Notes: generated from the sequence alone by a model not told the origin. Positions 27,000-40,522 are shown, numbered from the stretch's first letter. The stretch: DNA of 64,000 nt from Prochilodus magdalenae (GCA_024036415.1 JAMWET010001220.1:248001-312000), one strand, 5' to 3'. Numbers and translations are program-made.

Positions 27000-29540
27000 A
27001 ACTAACTAACTAACAGTTACATTGCAAACAAACCAGCAGTCTTGCAGCTAGCATCAACAGATAGAACTTAGTTAGCATTCAATTCCCATTAAATGGATAT
27101 GTTGGCTGAATTAGGGAGTCAGTCTAAGGCAGGTGTGGTAAGGCTTGTTAAATTTGCCTAACCAATGTTTGTCCTACACATTTTGTTTGCTATTGTTGTT
27201 TTTAATTATTTGCAGTTTTTTTCTTATTACAGATGAAAGATCCTGAATTAGAGGGACCTTAATCCAGGAAGTTAGACCCCCTCCCCCACTCCTCCCTGTA
27301 ATTTGCACCCTGGGTCCACATAAGCGTGCCTGAGAGTTTAGTTGCTTGCCAGGCCATAACTGGTCTCTACGGTAACACCTGGCATCCAGCCCTGGAGACA
27401 GAGCCAAAGCAAAGTCTACAGGTCCTGCCACCCATCCACCCTTCAAAGCTTTGTCTTCGTCTTGCAGGGAAACGCTGCCAGCCGCAGTAGCCGTGAGCTC
27501 ATTCTTGGAAGAGCCTCGTCAGTTTTGCTCTATATTTATCAGTTTCTCCATGTCACCTTCCGTAGGTCCCCAAATCACCTCAGGAATGAGGTCACAGAGC
27601 TTATTCAGACCAGCGCAAACAAGATGGAAAAGCCAGGTGAGGTAGTGGCAGCATAAGTTTGAACGCAGCCTCTGCTTGTCCTGAGCACAGGCAGCACTCC
27701 AATGAAAACCCCGCAAGAATGTCATCAAGTTCGGATCATGAGGAGACAAGCGGAAAAAGGAAAAAAGGGGAAGGATCTCGGACCGAAATAAATCCATCTC
27801 TCCCACAGCAAGTGAAATGGCAGGATGACAAGCAATAAATCTTCCCCAAAATATCATGTGCTGACTGCGTTTCATCCCACACGTAAAATAAACAGGGCTT
27901 ATTTGAATAAAGCGCCCAGAACGGTGACCGCATTTAGGGACAGGCCCTAAAAATAAAAGGGTTGAAGAAGCACACTGTATTGCATTATCCTCAGATGTTG
28001 TGCATGCCATGAAACTCTAATTAATGTAAGTGCTTAAATATCAAGGCTTAAATACATTTTCTTAGCAGCCGAGACAGCAAGATAACACAAAAAAACCAGA
28101 GTGTCTATGCATCTGCATTTTTGACCACATTGTAATAAAACCTCTTGCCCACTCACTGTAAAGTGAACAAAGATCATTTTTCTTTGGACAGCAACTACAC
28201 ACTGCGAATGGAATTGCTTCAGTATTTCCCTAAACATGATATTCACCTACATTTGATCCATGAAGTCTACCCGTTTACACTTCCCTCCCTGCTTTCTCTT
28301 ATATCAGAGTGACACCTAGTGGCCTACATCTATTTAAATTCACTTGCTGTCTTTGTGCAGTCAGGACTGTGTCTCTGATAAAAGCTCAACCGAAATCAAG
28401 TGCATGCATTACCTGTATGAGACCTGAGTCTTAATCAAGCAAGAACCGGCAGATATATATTTTTTTTCCCTACCATGACAAATGAGCACGCTTTGAGTGT
28501 ATCCATTAGACTGCTTTTCAATCAATACTGGCTATAATGTCATTTACTCAGAACAGAGGAAAAACGTTCAAATGGCCGCATTCTCAGAACAGGACATTTT
28601 GCTCCAACAAAAGGACATGGAAGACCGCGTATATATTTGCCAAGAGCTGTAAATCCATTCAGAGCAGAGCACACAATCTAAATCAGTCTTGGCTCTGTCT
28701 GTCCGAGACATGAGGAGGCATGCTTGGTCTAGTCTTGTAGCTCAGAATTATGAATTTTAATAGTAATGTATTTGGAAAGAACTGAGGAAAATTTAGCTAA
28801 TTTTGTATTCTTAAAAATAAATGAAACGGTCAATGGTTGAAAACTCTAAGAGACAATTGTCTATTGGGGTCAGCATTTCTATACTGGTTGTCCAATTTTT
28901 TGCTGTATTTATTTATTTGTTTATTTACTTACAAATAAATAAGCCAATAAATAAAAAATGCACACAGTGCTGTTGGCCAGTCCACTTCCACTCATCACCC
29001 AGCTGTAGACAGTTTGAATGATGCCATAGGGATATGGCTATTTCAGTTTTTTATTCTGCCCTGACTTTGGCAACACTGTTTCACTATGTGGACTGTGAGT
29101 AGGTGTACTCAGACAGCGGGAGTTAACTCACAAACCTAAATATGAGCATGTTTACATAAAAATATAGTGACTCTGATGTGGTGTATTTACATTGGGTTCT
29201 TCATTACTGATATACATCTCCATTACAAAACAGTTTAAAGGAAAACACATTTTCTACATACAGTACATGGGTAGGATGTATACAAAGTCAGTCAGAGTAG
29301 TCTGATGTCTGATGTGACATAATCTAAGACATTCCTAGTCTGAACATACCTGGTTCCCAGCGTAGTTATAGAAACCATACGCCTAAAAATGTAAGCTTTT
29401 AGAAGCTACCATAAAGAAAGCTATTACAAAATTTCTAAATGGCTACAAATGCACTGGATAATATCTAACACTTTGTGTTGCAATGATCAGATTGCAAATG
29501 TAAATGTTGAATCATCTGTTCAAATTAAAGTAAAGTTGGT
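27000..29540. other. Intergenic; 27440-28010 is a candidate conserved element
   Basis: Positions 27440-28010 are repeat-free and stay open on several frames at once: a 163-codon frame on the minus strand (28010-27519) and two 64-codon frames on the plus strand. None has a recognisable domain. Simultaneous openness suggests base composition or constraint at the DNA level rather than coding. Confidence 0.35.
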
Positions 29541-29756
29541 GGTTGGTGTAGCTCAGCGGATAACACCACTACCCACCAAGTAGCCACCACCCCATGTGGG
29601 AGACTGGGGTTCGATTCCCAGTAGGGGTGACTATACTGTGCTATACCAATAAGAGTCCTTGGGCAAGACTCCTAACACTACACTGGCCTACCTGTAATGG
29701 TTAACCTTGTAAGTCGCTCTGGATAAGAACGTCAGCTAAATGCCAGAAATGTAAAG
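29541..29756 (+). mobile_element. tRNA-derived SINE
   Basis: An A box TAGCTCAGCGG (29549-29559) and a perfect B box GGTTCGATTCC (29608-29618) give the tRNA-like Pol III promoter. The body ends with 'gtcgctctggataagaacgt' and 'cagctaaatgcc', a tail common in fish SINEs, then 'agaaatgtaaa'. It is a retroposon, not a working tRNA gene: the head does not fold as a clean cloverleaf. Confidence 0.88.
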
Positions 29757-30290
29757 TATGGTGTTCCCTGGGGCTCTGTCTTAGGACCTATTTCATTTGC
29801 CTTATATGTGCTATATTCTATCAGTAAACATGGTATACATTTCCACTGCTATGCTGATCACACACGATTGTATATTTCATCCCAACCAGATGATACATTT
29901 CAACTTAATAACTGTCGTGTACAATACATAAAAATACTGGATGTCATGTACCCTCCTCTCAGACAAACAGAAGTTCTTCTTCTTGGTCTAAAAGCTGCTA
30001 GAAACAAACTGGTTAAATTAAAGCTTAATCTTAATAGCTTCTCAATCACACGACGTATACTCAGGTACTATCTCTTATAGTGAACCGGCACTTGTACTTA
30101 GATCACAAGGTGTGGGCTCACTGTTAGTACCTAGAATTTATGAAGTTGCATCAGGGAGTACAGCCTTTCTGGACAAGCCTCTCCGCTTGGAAATAACCTT
30201 CCAGTCAGTGCCCAGAACTCTTTAGACTTAATCTTTAAGTCTAAGCTTAAAACCTACTTTGTTACCTTCTGGCTTTCTATTTTAGTTTTC
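29757..30290 (+). mobile_element. Truncated LINE (L2-like) reverse transcriptase relic
   Basis: The start encodes [18 protein letters not shown] and, in another frame, [19 protein letters not shown]. These are reverse transcriptase motifs; the catalytic YADD is YADH here. Later frames give AFLDKPLRL, NNLPVS and SLKPTL-type text of the LINE C-terminus. An internal deletion joins the two parts. It abuts the SINE directly. Confidence 0.78.
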
Positions 30291-30330
30291 ATATATGGTT
30301 GCCATCTTTCCTAGCAGAAGTAATTGTCTG

Positions 30331-30495
30331 TGTGTTTCTGTACTCAATTTACTGCCCATCCTGTGTGGTCTGATATTGAACTACTTTTCTGTGAGGTCTG
30401 ATCTGAATCTACTGCCCATCCTGTGTGGTCTTATATTGAACTACTTTTCTGTGAAGTCTGATGTGGAACTACTGCCCATCCTGTGTGGTCTGATG
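30331..30495 (+). repeat. 60-bp minisatellite, about 2.7 copies
   Basis: 'actgcccatcctgtgtggtc' recurs at 30351, 30411 and 30471, exactly 60 bases apart, with 'gaactacttttctgtga' in the first two units. The period is a multiple of three, so one frame carries a 20-residue repeat containing LLPILCGLILNYFSV. Coding is not supported. Confidence 0.93.
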
Positions 30496-30599
30496 CTGTT
30501 GCTTCATCTTGACTGTCTTGTCTTGATTTCTGACAAGTTTCTATACAATGAAGCTTCATGCTGTTATATGCTATGTGGAAGCTTCGCCTGAATGCCGCT

Positions 30600-33590
30600 G
30601 ATCCACTTGATGATCCTACTTATTTAAACCACAAACTTTCTTTTCTCTGCCGCACAAAACACTGACCACTTCGCATATTCACTATCATTCACACAATATT
30701 TGTCCTGTAGATATTGTGGTTTCCAGTTCATTTCACCAGCACTGTAAAGAAATTAAGAGTCATTAAAGGTGAATTCCATTGATTTCTCTACATAATGCAA
30801 TGGTGCTTAATGTAAAACACGTTATTGCAGAGAAACTTACTGAAACTGTACTAACCACAAGTACAGGATTCATGACTGCACATTAAAGACCCAGCATGCC
30901 TGGGCTTACCTTATTGTAGCAAAGGCCTCATGCACTGAAAGAATACAGAATTGGCAACAATTTGTGAAAGGCTACATCGCTCAACTCAAGCCTGAAGGCT
31001 TCACACTTCACACCTCCTATGCTGCACTTAACACCCTGTGCTTTCCTGGATGGCCAAAACCTTTACCTTTATATATCTGTACCTTAGATATCAGACACAG
31101 GGTTCTGAGAAACAGCAGAGGGATGACGTCATTTATTACAAGGGTGAGTGAAATCAATTCGACTTCTATTAATGACCCAGCCAGTCAATTATATTTGGGC
31201 ACATGACTGTCCAAGTACTGCTGAGCCCACGGAGAAGCTAGGAAATGAGGTACTAAAGGACTGTTTTTTTTTCTTTCTTGGCAGTGCTGCTACATTTGAA
31301 TTACTCAGGTCTCTGTCGATATTTGTGGAGAATCTACGAGATGCTAGCTGGTCCAGGATCAGGGTCCTCTCTGATCTTACTGCACTAAAGTTCATAAAGT
31401 TGACAGCAGAATGAACCTGAAATATGTTTTCTGAACCTCGGTGTTGCTTTTTGATGTCTGGCTTGCAGGTAACAGGTATAAACAGCCTTAAATGGTCTCT
31501 TCCTTCATTGCTATTGTATTTATCTATTTTTTTAATGTCCCTGAGGTCCACTTCTAATGTTTGTGTGAAGTTATGAATCAAAGGCAGTCATTTTACATAG
31601 CAATTGTCCAACCTCCCTTTACCTTTAAGAGTCTTTGTTGCAGAGTAATTTAAAGGTGTATAAAATATCTGGACAGCAACAAAGTTCTTATTTTAGCTTA
31701 TTTTTAGTCTTGTACAGTATATTTTTCTATCATTTATGTAAAATAATGTGTTATTGTTTTCTCCACTGACTTAAAAAAAGCTCTGTATAATTCAGTTCTT
31801 GAGCTGTAAGTAGAGTCAGACAGACTCAGATATCTTTACAGTTGTGGTGATGGGAACCAGGGGTTCAAATGTCTTTAAATACAAATACAGCCATTCCATT
31901 TACTGTTCAAACCCACTAGTGGACCTCTCCAGTCTTTGAGTCTGTGTTTCTTTATTTCTTTGTTCTGCTCGGCTGTTTTATGGCCACTTATGTAATTCAT
32001 ACATTATTTCACTTACAAGATCTAGGGTTGTTTCTGTCGTTTGCATTTGGAATCTGCAGAGGGGAGATGTGATTTCCTGAAATCTGCAATGATTAATTGT
32101 TAACATGCACATTTTCCTGACTGTCTGTAAATGGCTTCCTTTCTGATGGGTTGCATTGCCCTGTTATGTGCTTTATTCTAGAAGCAGTCCAGGCTAAAAC
32201 ACTCCTTATGACCTCAGTGTGAATGGGCAGAGCTAAACTGCTATGGAGCTGAACTGACAGATACAAAGCAATGTACAGGTTTGCATGACATCAACAATTA
32301 TCACTATGAATTTGAAACAAATTTTATTTTGTTGCAGTCAAATAATAAATAAATAAATAAATAAATAACACACGTATCCCCAAAATAGGAACTTTACAGG
32401 ACAGAGCAAAACATTCTGAAATTTGATTGCATGTAATGTAAAGATTTTATTTCAAACTATTTTGGAGTATTTCTATTGGTTCTTTCATCAGAAAACTCTC
32501 ACACAGTTTTATGTACAGCTACTGTATTAAAATGATAAAGGAAAATAAATGGAGATGCTTTTGGTTTGGGCAGTGATAATCTATTAACAATGTTTGCATC
32601 TTCTTTCAAAAAAGCAAGGCAATATCAGTTTATAAGCCTATTAAACTGCAAGGCCCTCTATGTGGATCCATACTCTCCACACTCCCATAACTACATAACT
32701 CATGTATTGCATTTATAGTAGATCCTGAATAATTCAGAATAATTTCTGAAAATAAGACACAAGATAAAATTCAAAATTGAGAGAAATAAATAAATAAATA
32801 GAACAGCAGTATTTAAAGTTTCTTGGTTGGGGGTGGCGAGGTGGTGGTGCTGAGTCTGGTGAGAAAATGTGAGACTCTGGAGAGCTATGATGTGTGACAT
32901 TATGTGTGAGTCTGGTGTAGCAATCAAATGAAACAGAGAGCAGTGTGAAATTCCTCCCCTCCATCCAGCCCTCCTTTCAGATGGTGAGAGCAGAGAACCT
33001 TATGGTTAAGCATGATTAACAGAAACACTAATAGCAAAAACGATCATGTCACTAACAGAGAATGAAAGGGACTACTTAGCTTGATATAGCATAATTAGCA
33101 TAATGCCATTTACCAGGCATTATGGATATTTTTGGATGGTGGCTTTTCTATTAGGATAACCTTTCTGTCAAGACGTCTAGAGAAGTGTTGTTTTGTTATG
33201 CAATATAAATGTAAATGTCATTAAACATATTACACAGAAATATATATATTTACAGATAAATTATATTTAAATAAATGTTGAAGTTGCAAAGCAAACTATT
33301 ATCTCCCCTGGATTTTACACATATATGGAAACTAATCTGCAATACCAGGAAAAGTGAAAAGGAGCTTGCTTCTTTTGAATTAGCCACAATACAGGACAGT
33401 CAATCAGAACAGAGGTTACTGACATAACAGGGTGTAAAACACAGTTTAATGGAGGCTGTAAAAACGATCATGTAAAAATGAATTAGGACAACATATTGAA
33501 AATACAATGTATAATGTAGGACATTGGCCCGAAAAATGACCTTACTGCATAGTTATATAATCAGTTACTTTTGTTCATATTGACAGATTA
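30600..33590. other. Intergenic with an AAAT microsatellite
   Basis: An (AAAT)n array lies at about 32345-32367. A 130-codon minus-strand frame at 31581-31189 has no recognisable motif. Nothing else is supported. Confidence 0.4.
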
Positions 33591-33639
33591 CAGTTTCCAC
33601 TTCTTTTCCGTTTCTTTTATTGACAAAGATGACGTACAA

Positions 33640-33960
33640 ATATAAACCCTGCATATTTCCACCAAACATAACGACACAAACCCACTCTCACACTCACCTT
33701 CTAAATCACATTGGCCCTCTGGGTCACACAGGTTGTTGAAGCCTATCCCAGTGCTTACAGAGCAGAAGGCAGGAAACACCTTGGGTCAGAGCAGACCAGG
33801 ACTGTGGTAGGAAACCGAAGCAATCAGAGGAAACCTACACAGACACAGGAAGACGATGCAAACTCCACACAGAAAGGACCATGGACATGCCAGCCAGGAA
33901 TCTAACCCAGGCCCTTTCTGCTGTGAGGCAACATGCTCATACTGTGCCATCTTGCAGCCC
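33640..33960 (-). mobile_element. SINE-like dispersed repeat with tRNA-like head
   Basis: Read on the minus strand it begins 'gatggcacagtatgagcatg' and 'ttgcctcacagcagaaaggg', with 'gggttagattcc' as a decayed B box, then 'gtggagtttgcat' and 'ggtttcctctgattgc'. This order is that of a widespread vertebrate repeat (variable-site cue, ruled by a tRNA-like head). Confidence 0.6.
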
Positions 33961-34010
33961 CAACTGCACAAACTGTACAAAAATAATGACATCAAATCAT
34001 CAAATTCCAA

Positions 34011-37000
34011 TTATTATAAAATATCTCATCTATTTGTGAAACCATAAGAGGTAGCGGCTACACTTTTAAAATGTGCCTTTTGTGAGTACAAGTGAGAAAA
34101 CCTTGACATAAGGTGACAACACGTGTTCTGGCGATGACTTCTAAAGGCTAAAAAGAGACAGCGATGACAGAAACCAAGCTTAGAAATCTAAAAGCCTGAC
34201 AGAAGAGGATTCTCCTGAATGCCACTGTATTGTTCTATAGGTATAGATCAATGGATGTGTTATGACAGTATGAAAGTTTTATCTACCTGCACCTTGACCT
34301 TGAGAAAGGAATGGGCTTTAACAGATGGTTGTTCTGATGGAACAGAAAAAAAAACAGCAGAGCGCCAAAATTACAGAGCTCAGTTACAGTCCAGGCAATG
34401 CCAGTAGGAGAGAAGAGGAATGTCCCCCCGACACAGCTCAGGCCCAATATGCAGCAGGAGAGGGCTGAAATATTACGCTCCATAAAAGTTTAACGACTTT
34501 CAGGCTGTACCTAATCTATAGCCGTGGCCCTGTCCCAACCTGGTGCCTTCAACCAGAGAGAGAGAGAGCCACATACATAACGAGCAGAGCTAATAGCTCT
34601 TCAAATATTTACTTCTAAATCATTTACTGAGCTAAATCAACCAATCAACCTGCTGATTAAAATGTAAATGTAATTCTGAAAGAAAAACCATCAGCAAACC
34701 TCAAGGACTCTAAAGAAGGTCATGCTGTGGATCAGAGGCCATGCAACAAGCCATACACTGTTAGCACTGTAGCAACTGTGAAGTATGTGTCTGAATGTGA
34801 CCAAACAACAGAATAAAACACTGAACAGTTACACAAAGTGAGCTTCAGACAGCATTGGCTAAAGATACTATATCGTGTAACACAATTCCTGTTATTTTTT
34901 GAATTAGTATGTAAACATATTTAGACGTAATCAAAAATATTTGCAGGACATACGATTCACTACTCAGCCCAAGTTCAAAATCAACCATTTTGTTTTTGTT
35001 CTATAACAAATACATACAGCATATATCCACTAATACAGCATCCAGCAGTTTAGCTTCACCCACGCACATAGCAGTTATGAAGAGTGTTCCAATACAGAGT
35101 AGCCAAACAGGACAATTTATATTTGTCCATATGTATGTGTGTGTGTATGTGTGTGTTCGTGTGTGTATAATTTACATATATCATCTTAAAGGCTCAACAG
35201 ATAATTAAAGGGGGTGAACTGCATATAGACATATGGATTGTGTAATGCACATGTAGCATGTTTAATGCTTATTTACAGTAGCAGACTGAGCCAGCTTTAG
35301 CTCTTTTAATGTTCAAGACTTTGAACCTTTTGAAAACAAGCTAATCTAAATAGCTGGTGATGTAAGATACTGCCAGATTATTATTAACTGAATTTCATCT
35401 CCAGATTAAAAAGACTAAAGCGGTAGTCTAGATAACTAATGAGAGCTAAGTGCTTCTGTGTCCTATATATTCAAATATGATTGCCAGGTGTCCAGTTTTG
35501 AGTCAATGAGTCCGGTTTTGAGATTTGTTGTCTGGTGCCAGGTTGATACTGCTGACCAGATCTTAACATATCTCGCTTCTCTCTCTCAGCCTTTTGTCTA
35601 ATGACTACACAGGTCTGTATTAGAGTCCTGTGTGTACACAGTAATGAAGAACAGGAAGCCCAATATAACTTTTTGAGCATCAAAGTCAGAGTGGGAGCAT
35701 AAGGAGATGTTTTAACTTGGATATTTCACTGTCCTGGTAAACCCAACAATTTGATTGTAGATCAAATCAGGGGGGGAGTTTTTTTGGTTAGTACTATATT
35801 GAATTAATAAATACAGTGATATTAAAGTGCATGTAAATAGAGATGCATTGATTTATGATCCCTAAAATTTGGCTAACAGCAAGTGCTGATACACACTTTA
35901 CGTACGCTAACAGGCTTCTAAGTTTTGACATAAGTCAGGCTGTCTAACGTGATGAACTGACAGAAGTCGATGATGTTGTATTAAGATGTTTGTAGCAGGT
36001 GACAGTTCAGTCACAGTACACAGTTCAGGGCAAATAGTGGTGTTAATATTACAACACACTTTTTAAACTCTATTGGAGTGATGCTCTGATGTCAGTCACC
36101 TGTTTTACAGATTTGTGTACAGTGTGTGCACAAAAACTTTAAGCCCTCCACACCCTTCTCTTTAGCCCATTATGCCTAAAATAGCAGAAAGTGAAAAACA
36201 AACCTGTGTGTGATGGAATTACAGTAAAATTTACTGGAAGTTAGACTAGGCGTACCCAATCCTAGCCTTATGTAGCTGTTTACCTTCAAATCTATTCAAA
36301 AAACAATTTAATAAAGTAAAATAAAACAGAAGACAAATTTAACAGATGATAATGCTGTTTTATTTAGTTAATTTGGTGAGATATAAAGATTACATTTTGG
36401 ATAAAGTATGTTTTTGGGTGCCTGCAACTAACTGCATTTTTGCTGCTGGGAGTTGCAGTCTTTTAAAATTTATCTGTGCATTCCTCAAATTGGTTTTTCA
36501 TTTATTTTTATATTTACATTCAAACTTTAAGGAGCAAAGTAGAATAATTTCATTAAAAATGTACTAGGATTTCATTCTACTATAAACAGGACCATTATAT
36601 GAAAAAAGGAATTCAAGTACAGTAACAGGAGCAAATGTTCATCAATACTCTCAGCCTCCGGTAAGCTGGAATGAGCAGTGCATGCCCCCAAAACCTGCAA
36701 TAAAAAAAACACAGACAAATTGGTAGAATAAAACTGAATAACTGCCTCGCACAAACATCCTAAGTGGACCATAAAACCATTAAACACATGAAATTCAAGA
36801 GAAATGTAGGATAAGGGCTATTTAGTGTAGATTTAAATCACCTCCAAAGTCTAGCACAAGCGGTCAAGCAGCTCAGAGACCAAGAGACCTCCAATTTCAA
36901 GAGTAAATCATAATTTGCTCTCTCTTTCACACGATTCCAGGTAAACTGTTTGATAATTGTTTGATTATTTCCAACGTCTTAGCCCACAACTTCAGACAAA

Positions 37001-37059
37001 AGAGTCAAGGTCTGAAATTACCTATATGGCGGCTATATTCAGCTCTTCATTAAGTAATT
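34011..37059. other. Intergenic with GT microsatellite
   Basis: A GT-rich array lies at about 35131-35168 and a short GA run at 34558-34569. No gene or transposon could be supported. Confidence 0.4.
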
Positions 37060-37221
37060 TCACCATTGATCAAAGCGTCGGGTCTTTTTCCCATCCTCAC
37101 AGATTAGTTCCTGGATTTTGCTGTGAAGGCGAGTTACATTTTTAATATGTGCCATGATTGCACCAATTTGGGTCTTCAGAGCTGTGATGACGTCATTGGC
37201 ACCATCATCCCTTTGTCTTGA
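37060..37221 (-). other. Orphan exon-like open segment (uncertain)
   Basis: On the minus strand TTGCTTTCTCAG, a good splice acceptor, is followed by 53 open codons and TGA. The translation includes DVITALKTQIGAIMAHIKNV and TRLHSKIQELI, with hydrophobic residues spaced as in a coiled coil. I do not recognise the protein, and no partner exon was found. It may be chance or a conserved non-coding element; it contains the CRE-like TGACGTCA. Confidence 0.2.
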
Positions 37222-40200
37222 CTGAGAAAGCAATTTTAGCACTACCCAGACAGAACCTCCTGCAAACTACAGGTAATTTGATGCTACCAGAAATACTTCA
37301 CAAAACCATTCTGCTGCAGGCTAAGCATTTTCCCCGAGCAATATCAATACAGTCTTGTTGTGCTGACAGCATCTTGCCTTTTCTTGTCTTTGCTTCTTTT
37401 TATCAGCTCAGTTGAATTGAACATTGTATGAACTGATGATTCACAGGAAGCTCATGTGCAAAACGGCACAGGACGTCCTGATGGCTAATCAGACATGGGC
37501 CTTGGGGAGCCCAGCATAATTGTTCAGTCATGAATACAAAACATAATCCTAATATGTTTCATTAAAAAAACTAATTAGAGATGATTTGATGAACTAAGGT
37601 GAACCAGGGATAGATGTCTCTGGAAATTAAAGGTCACCCACAGTCTGTCACTAATTTAAAAAAAAAAAAGATTGTCTACATTTGCAGCCATCTGCAGGCT
37701 AGGTTTATATTCCCTGCTGAAAAAGAAGAAGAGGAAAAAAACAGCACAAGTTGGTCTAAGCTGTTTTAAACCAGTCTGGTACTGGTCTTGTTTTGCACCC
37801 AACATGGCCATACAGATTAACCAAGATTCCAGAATTCAAAACATATCATGCTGTTTCTTTAGTAGGGTTGTTTACAAAGAGTAGAAGAGAAAAGGCCCAA
37901 AGCGAACAGAATCTTGTTTATTTTGGCACTCTGCTCTTGACAGTAAATGAAGCATACAGCTGCTGTCTTCTTGTATATTTCAATGGCATTTGCAAATAAC
38001 TTTTTTTCAAATAGCACATTAAACACACTGCCACAGTAGAACGATGGAAATGCAAACACAAAGTGTTCTGGGCATCCATGCTAGGAATACTTTTATGCTG
38101 TAACAGGGGGCTGCGCAGTTTCTGTTTCTGTCTCAAAGGGCACTACAGCGGCAGATGATATTAGTGATTACAAATATCTTATTGCAATACCTTTATATTA
38201 GGACTCAGGCAATATCTCATATGGTTAATAAGACAGATGTATCATAGCTTTATCAGTACCAGCAAACTTTTGACACTTATAATTATTGAGTTGTTTTACA
38301 TTGTTTTACAATAAACCTCTAATATTACACAGGTGTAATGGGGACCGTGGGTCAGTGCCGATATCCAAAACTTTTTGTATATGTATCTGCCAATACCAGT
38401 ACATATGTACTTGGAGCACAATAAAACTGGACTAGCTGGACTAACTTTACAAATGCAGTATATGGAAGGAAAGGGAGAGATTTTAGGGCAGTAGCCAAGC
38501 ATCACCTAAGCACTTACACTACAATAAATACAGTGTGCTATATCAGCCCAAAACATTGCTCAAATCAAAACATAAAACCAGTGCAGATTAACTTGTTCTA
38601 TGTGAATATCTGGCAATACCAGTGGGATTCCGATATCAGGGTAAAAGCCCTGTTCCCTGGACCTTTAAAGCAAGTGCTTTTACAGTATTTTATCAGAATG
38701 GAAAAGCTAAGTGAGACTGTGGAGTTAATGAAACACATCGTATCATCTCTGCACTGACGTCAGAACAGTGTCTAATTTAACGCTGTACCAGATGTATGCC
38801 TAGATGTTCTGCGTGCAGCAGGTTGTCTCACGAATATGTGTCCATAATAGAAATACATTTACCTTTAAGCGTGATGACCTAAGCGAGACACCCAGGATGA
38901 CACTTTAATTACAGCTACTGGGTGAGATGATTGGTACATGTCATGGCTTTAATGAGGGTTCATGAAAGTCTAAAATGTTATTTTCCAAAGCTAATGGATG
39001 TGAAATACTACAGCACTGCCGCACATCGCTTTATGTAACTAGTTTACATGAAACACTAATTAGAAATTCCTTTGCGCATGATGTATATGATGTAAACTGA
39101 TCATCATATGGCTGCAAATACTGCAGACTGAAAACGTGTTTTCAACTGAACATGTAGCAGCCAGACTAAAGCAAAATATGCTGTACAACAATCTGTTTCA
39201 TAAAACGCTTTCATATCCTGGTGATTATAAATCTACACATGCATGCTAAAAGCCTACACGCACTGGAGTGTTAGCTTCCTTCAATATAGAATTTTAATTA
39301 ACAAACAAGTGCACATATAAGTAAAAAAGAAGAATTTGAGTCATACAGACAGAAAAAGATAACAAAGAGATCTACTCAGCGAAACCCTATAGGACACTGT
39401 ACAACAAGATATTCACAACAGCAGCTGCAGATGCACATTGATGTCTTCAGTTCTGATGAGCAGCTCTCAACAAGCCAGAAAAAGTGTTCATTATTTATTC
39501 CATTTTTTCAGCAGAGCATGAGTCATAAAGAATGAGTACCAACCACCCCCGACTCCTCACACCATCACCACCACCCTGCCCCCTTACAACCCTATCCAAC
39601 CCCCTTATAGCAACCCCCATAAATATCATGGCTAAGCCGGCTCTTCGTATGCTGCATGGTTAATCGTCCCCCTGCATAATTACAACATAATTAGTAGCAT
39701 CATCCTCTACAACAGGGGGGGAGAAAATCATGCAGAAACCTCACTAATCATAATTTGGGTACTGAGCAGGTTTTCAGGCAATTATGAGAAGATGCAACAA
39801 AGAAGCAGTGAGTGTGTGCAGCAACATGGCATCACGGTTCACGATAAACATACCACACCTGCATCGCACACGCGGTTCCTCATAATGTGCATTAACTTCC
39901 AGAACTGAGTCATGAGCCTCTTTCTCTCCATGAATTATATTGTTCCATAATGTCAGTTCCTTATAAGCACTCATGGACATTTCTCTGATAAGACCCCAAA
40001 TAAAATAAAATAAAATAAGTAATTCTTTAAATACTGTGAGTGGTGGCCCCGAGGAAAATCCTTCACTGGAGCTTGAGTAATGGGGTATACATTTCATCAG
40101 TCTTCTACTGGGCACTTCTTTAATAATGAATCCACAGCCATTACATTCAGCAGCTTTGTCTCAGCTTCTCATGTTCTTCAGAAACGCAACTCAAAAGAAT

Positions 40201-40277
40201 CCTAACAGTCAGGCTGGAAAATGATTTCAGCTGGAGTGAACATGAGCCCTTGGTCAGGTGGATTTAAAGCATTGGCT
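37222..40277. other. Intergenic and probable tmem235 3' UTR
   Basis: A CCAGC-type repeat trace lies near 37750-37795. About 39494-40277 could be tmem235 3' UTR, given a minus-strand AATAAA at 39499-39494. Otherwise nothing is recognised. Confidence 0.4.
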
Positions 40278-40522
40278 TTAGGTCATGGAGAGTGCGACAG
40301 TGGACTCGTTGTGGCGCTGGCAATAGGCAAGTCGGGCCGCCAGCACAAGTAGAAAGCTAGTGACCAACTCCAGGGAGTAGGAGAGGCAGGCCATGACCAG
40401 GGACCACCCAAAAGACACATGCACGTGGGCTGGCAACTCTGTCCCTATCTCCCACTGCAGTAAATCCAGAGCCTGCTCCGAGTAGCTGACGTAGATGCAC
40501 ACTCCAGAGAGGGTAAAGAAAC
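40278..40522 (-). CDS. tmem235: tmem235 coding exon 4 (TM3 end, second loop, TM4, tail)
   Basis: The acceptor is TTTTCTCCACAG. The exon encodes FFTLSGVCIYVSYSEQALDL, the loop, VSFGWSLVMACLSYSLELVT and a tail ending in VALSMT before TAA. VSFGWS and IYxSYS are shared with mammalian TMEM235 and TMEM114. Confidence 0.92.

Noticed and set aside
27519..28010. 163-codon minus-strand frame as a gene
   Set aside because: No domain, no splice or promoter context, and other frames are open over the same DNA. Kept only as a possible conserved element.
29541..29620. tRNA gene
   Set aside because: A and B boxes are present, but the segment is the head of a SINE with the typical fish tail and a second truncated copy at 48350-48482.
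31189..31581. 130-codon minus-strand frame
   Set aside because: It includes a lysine run from a T-rich tract and has no recognisable protein features.
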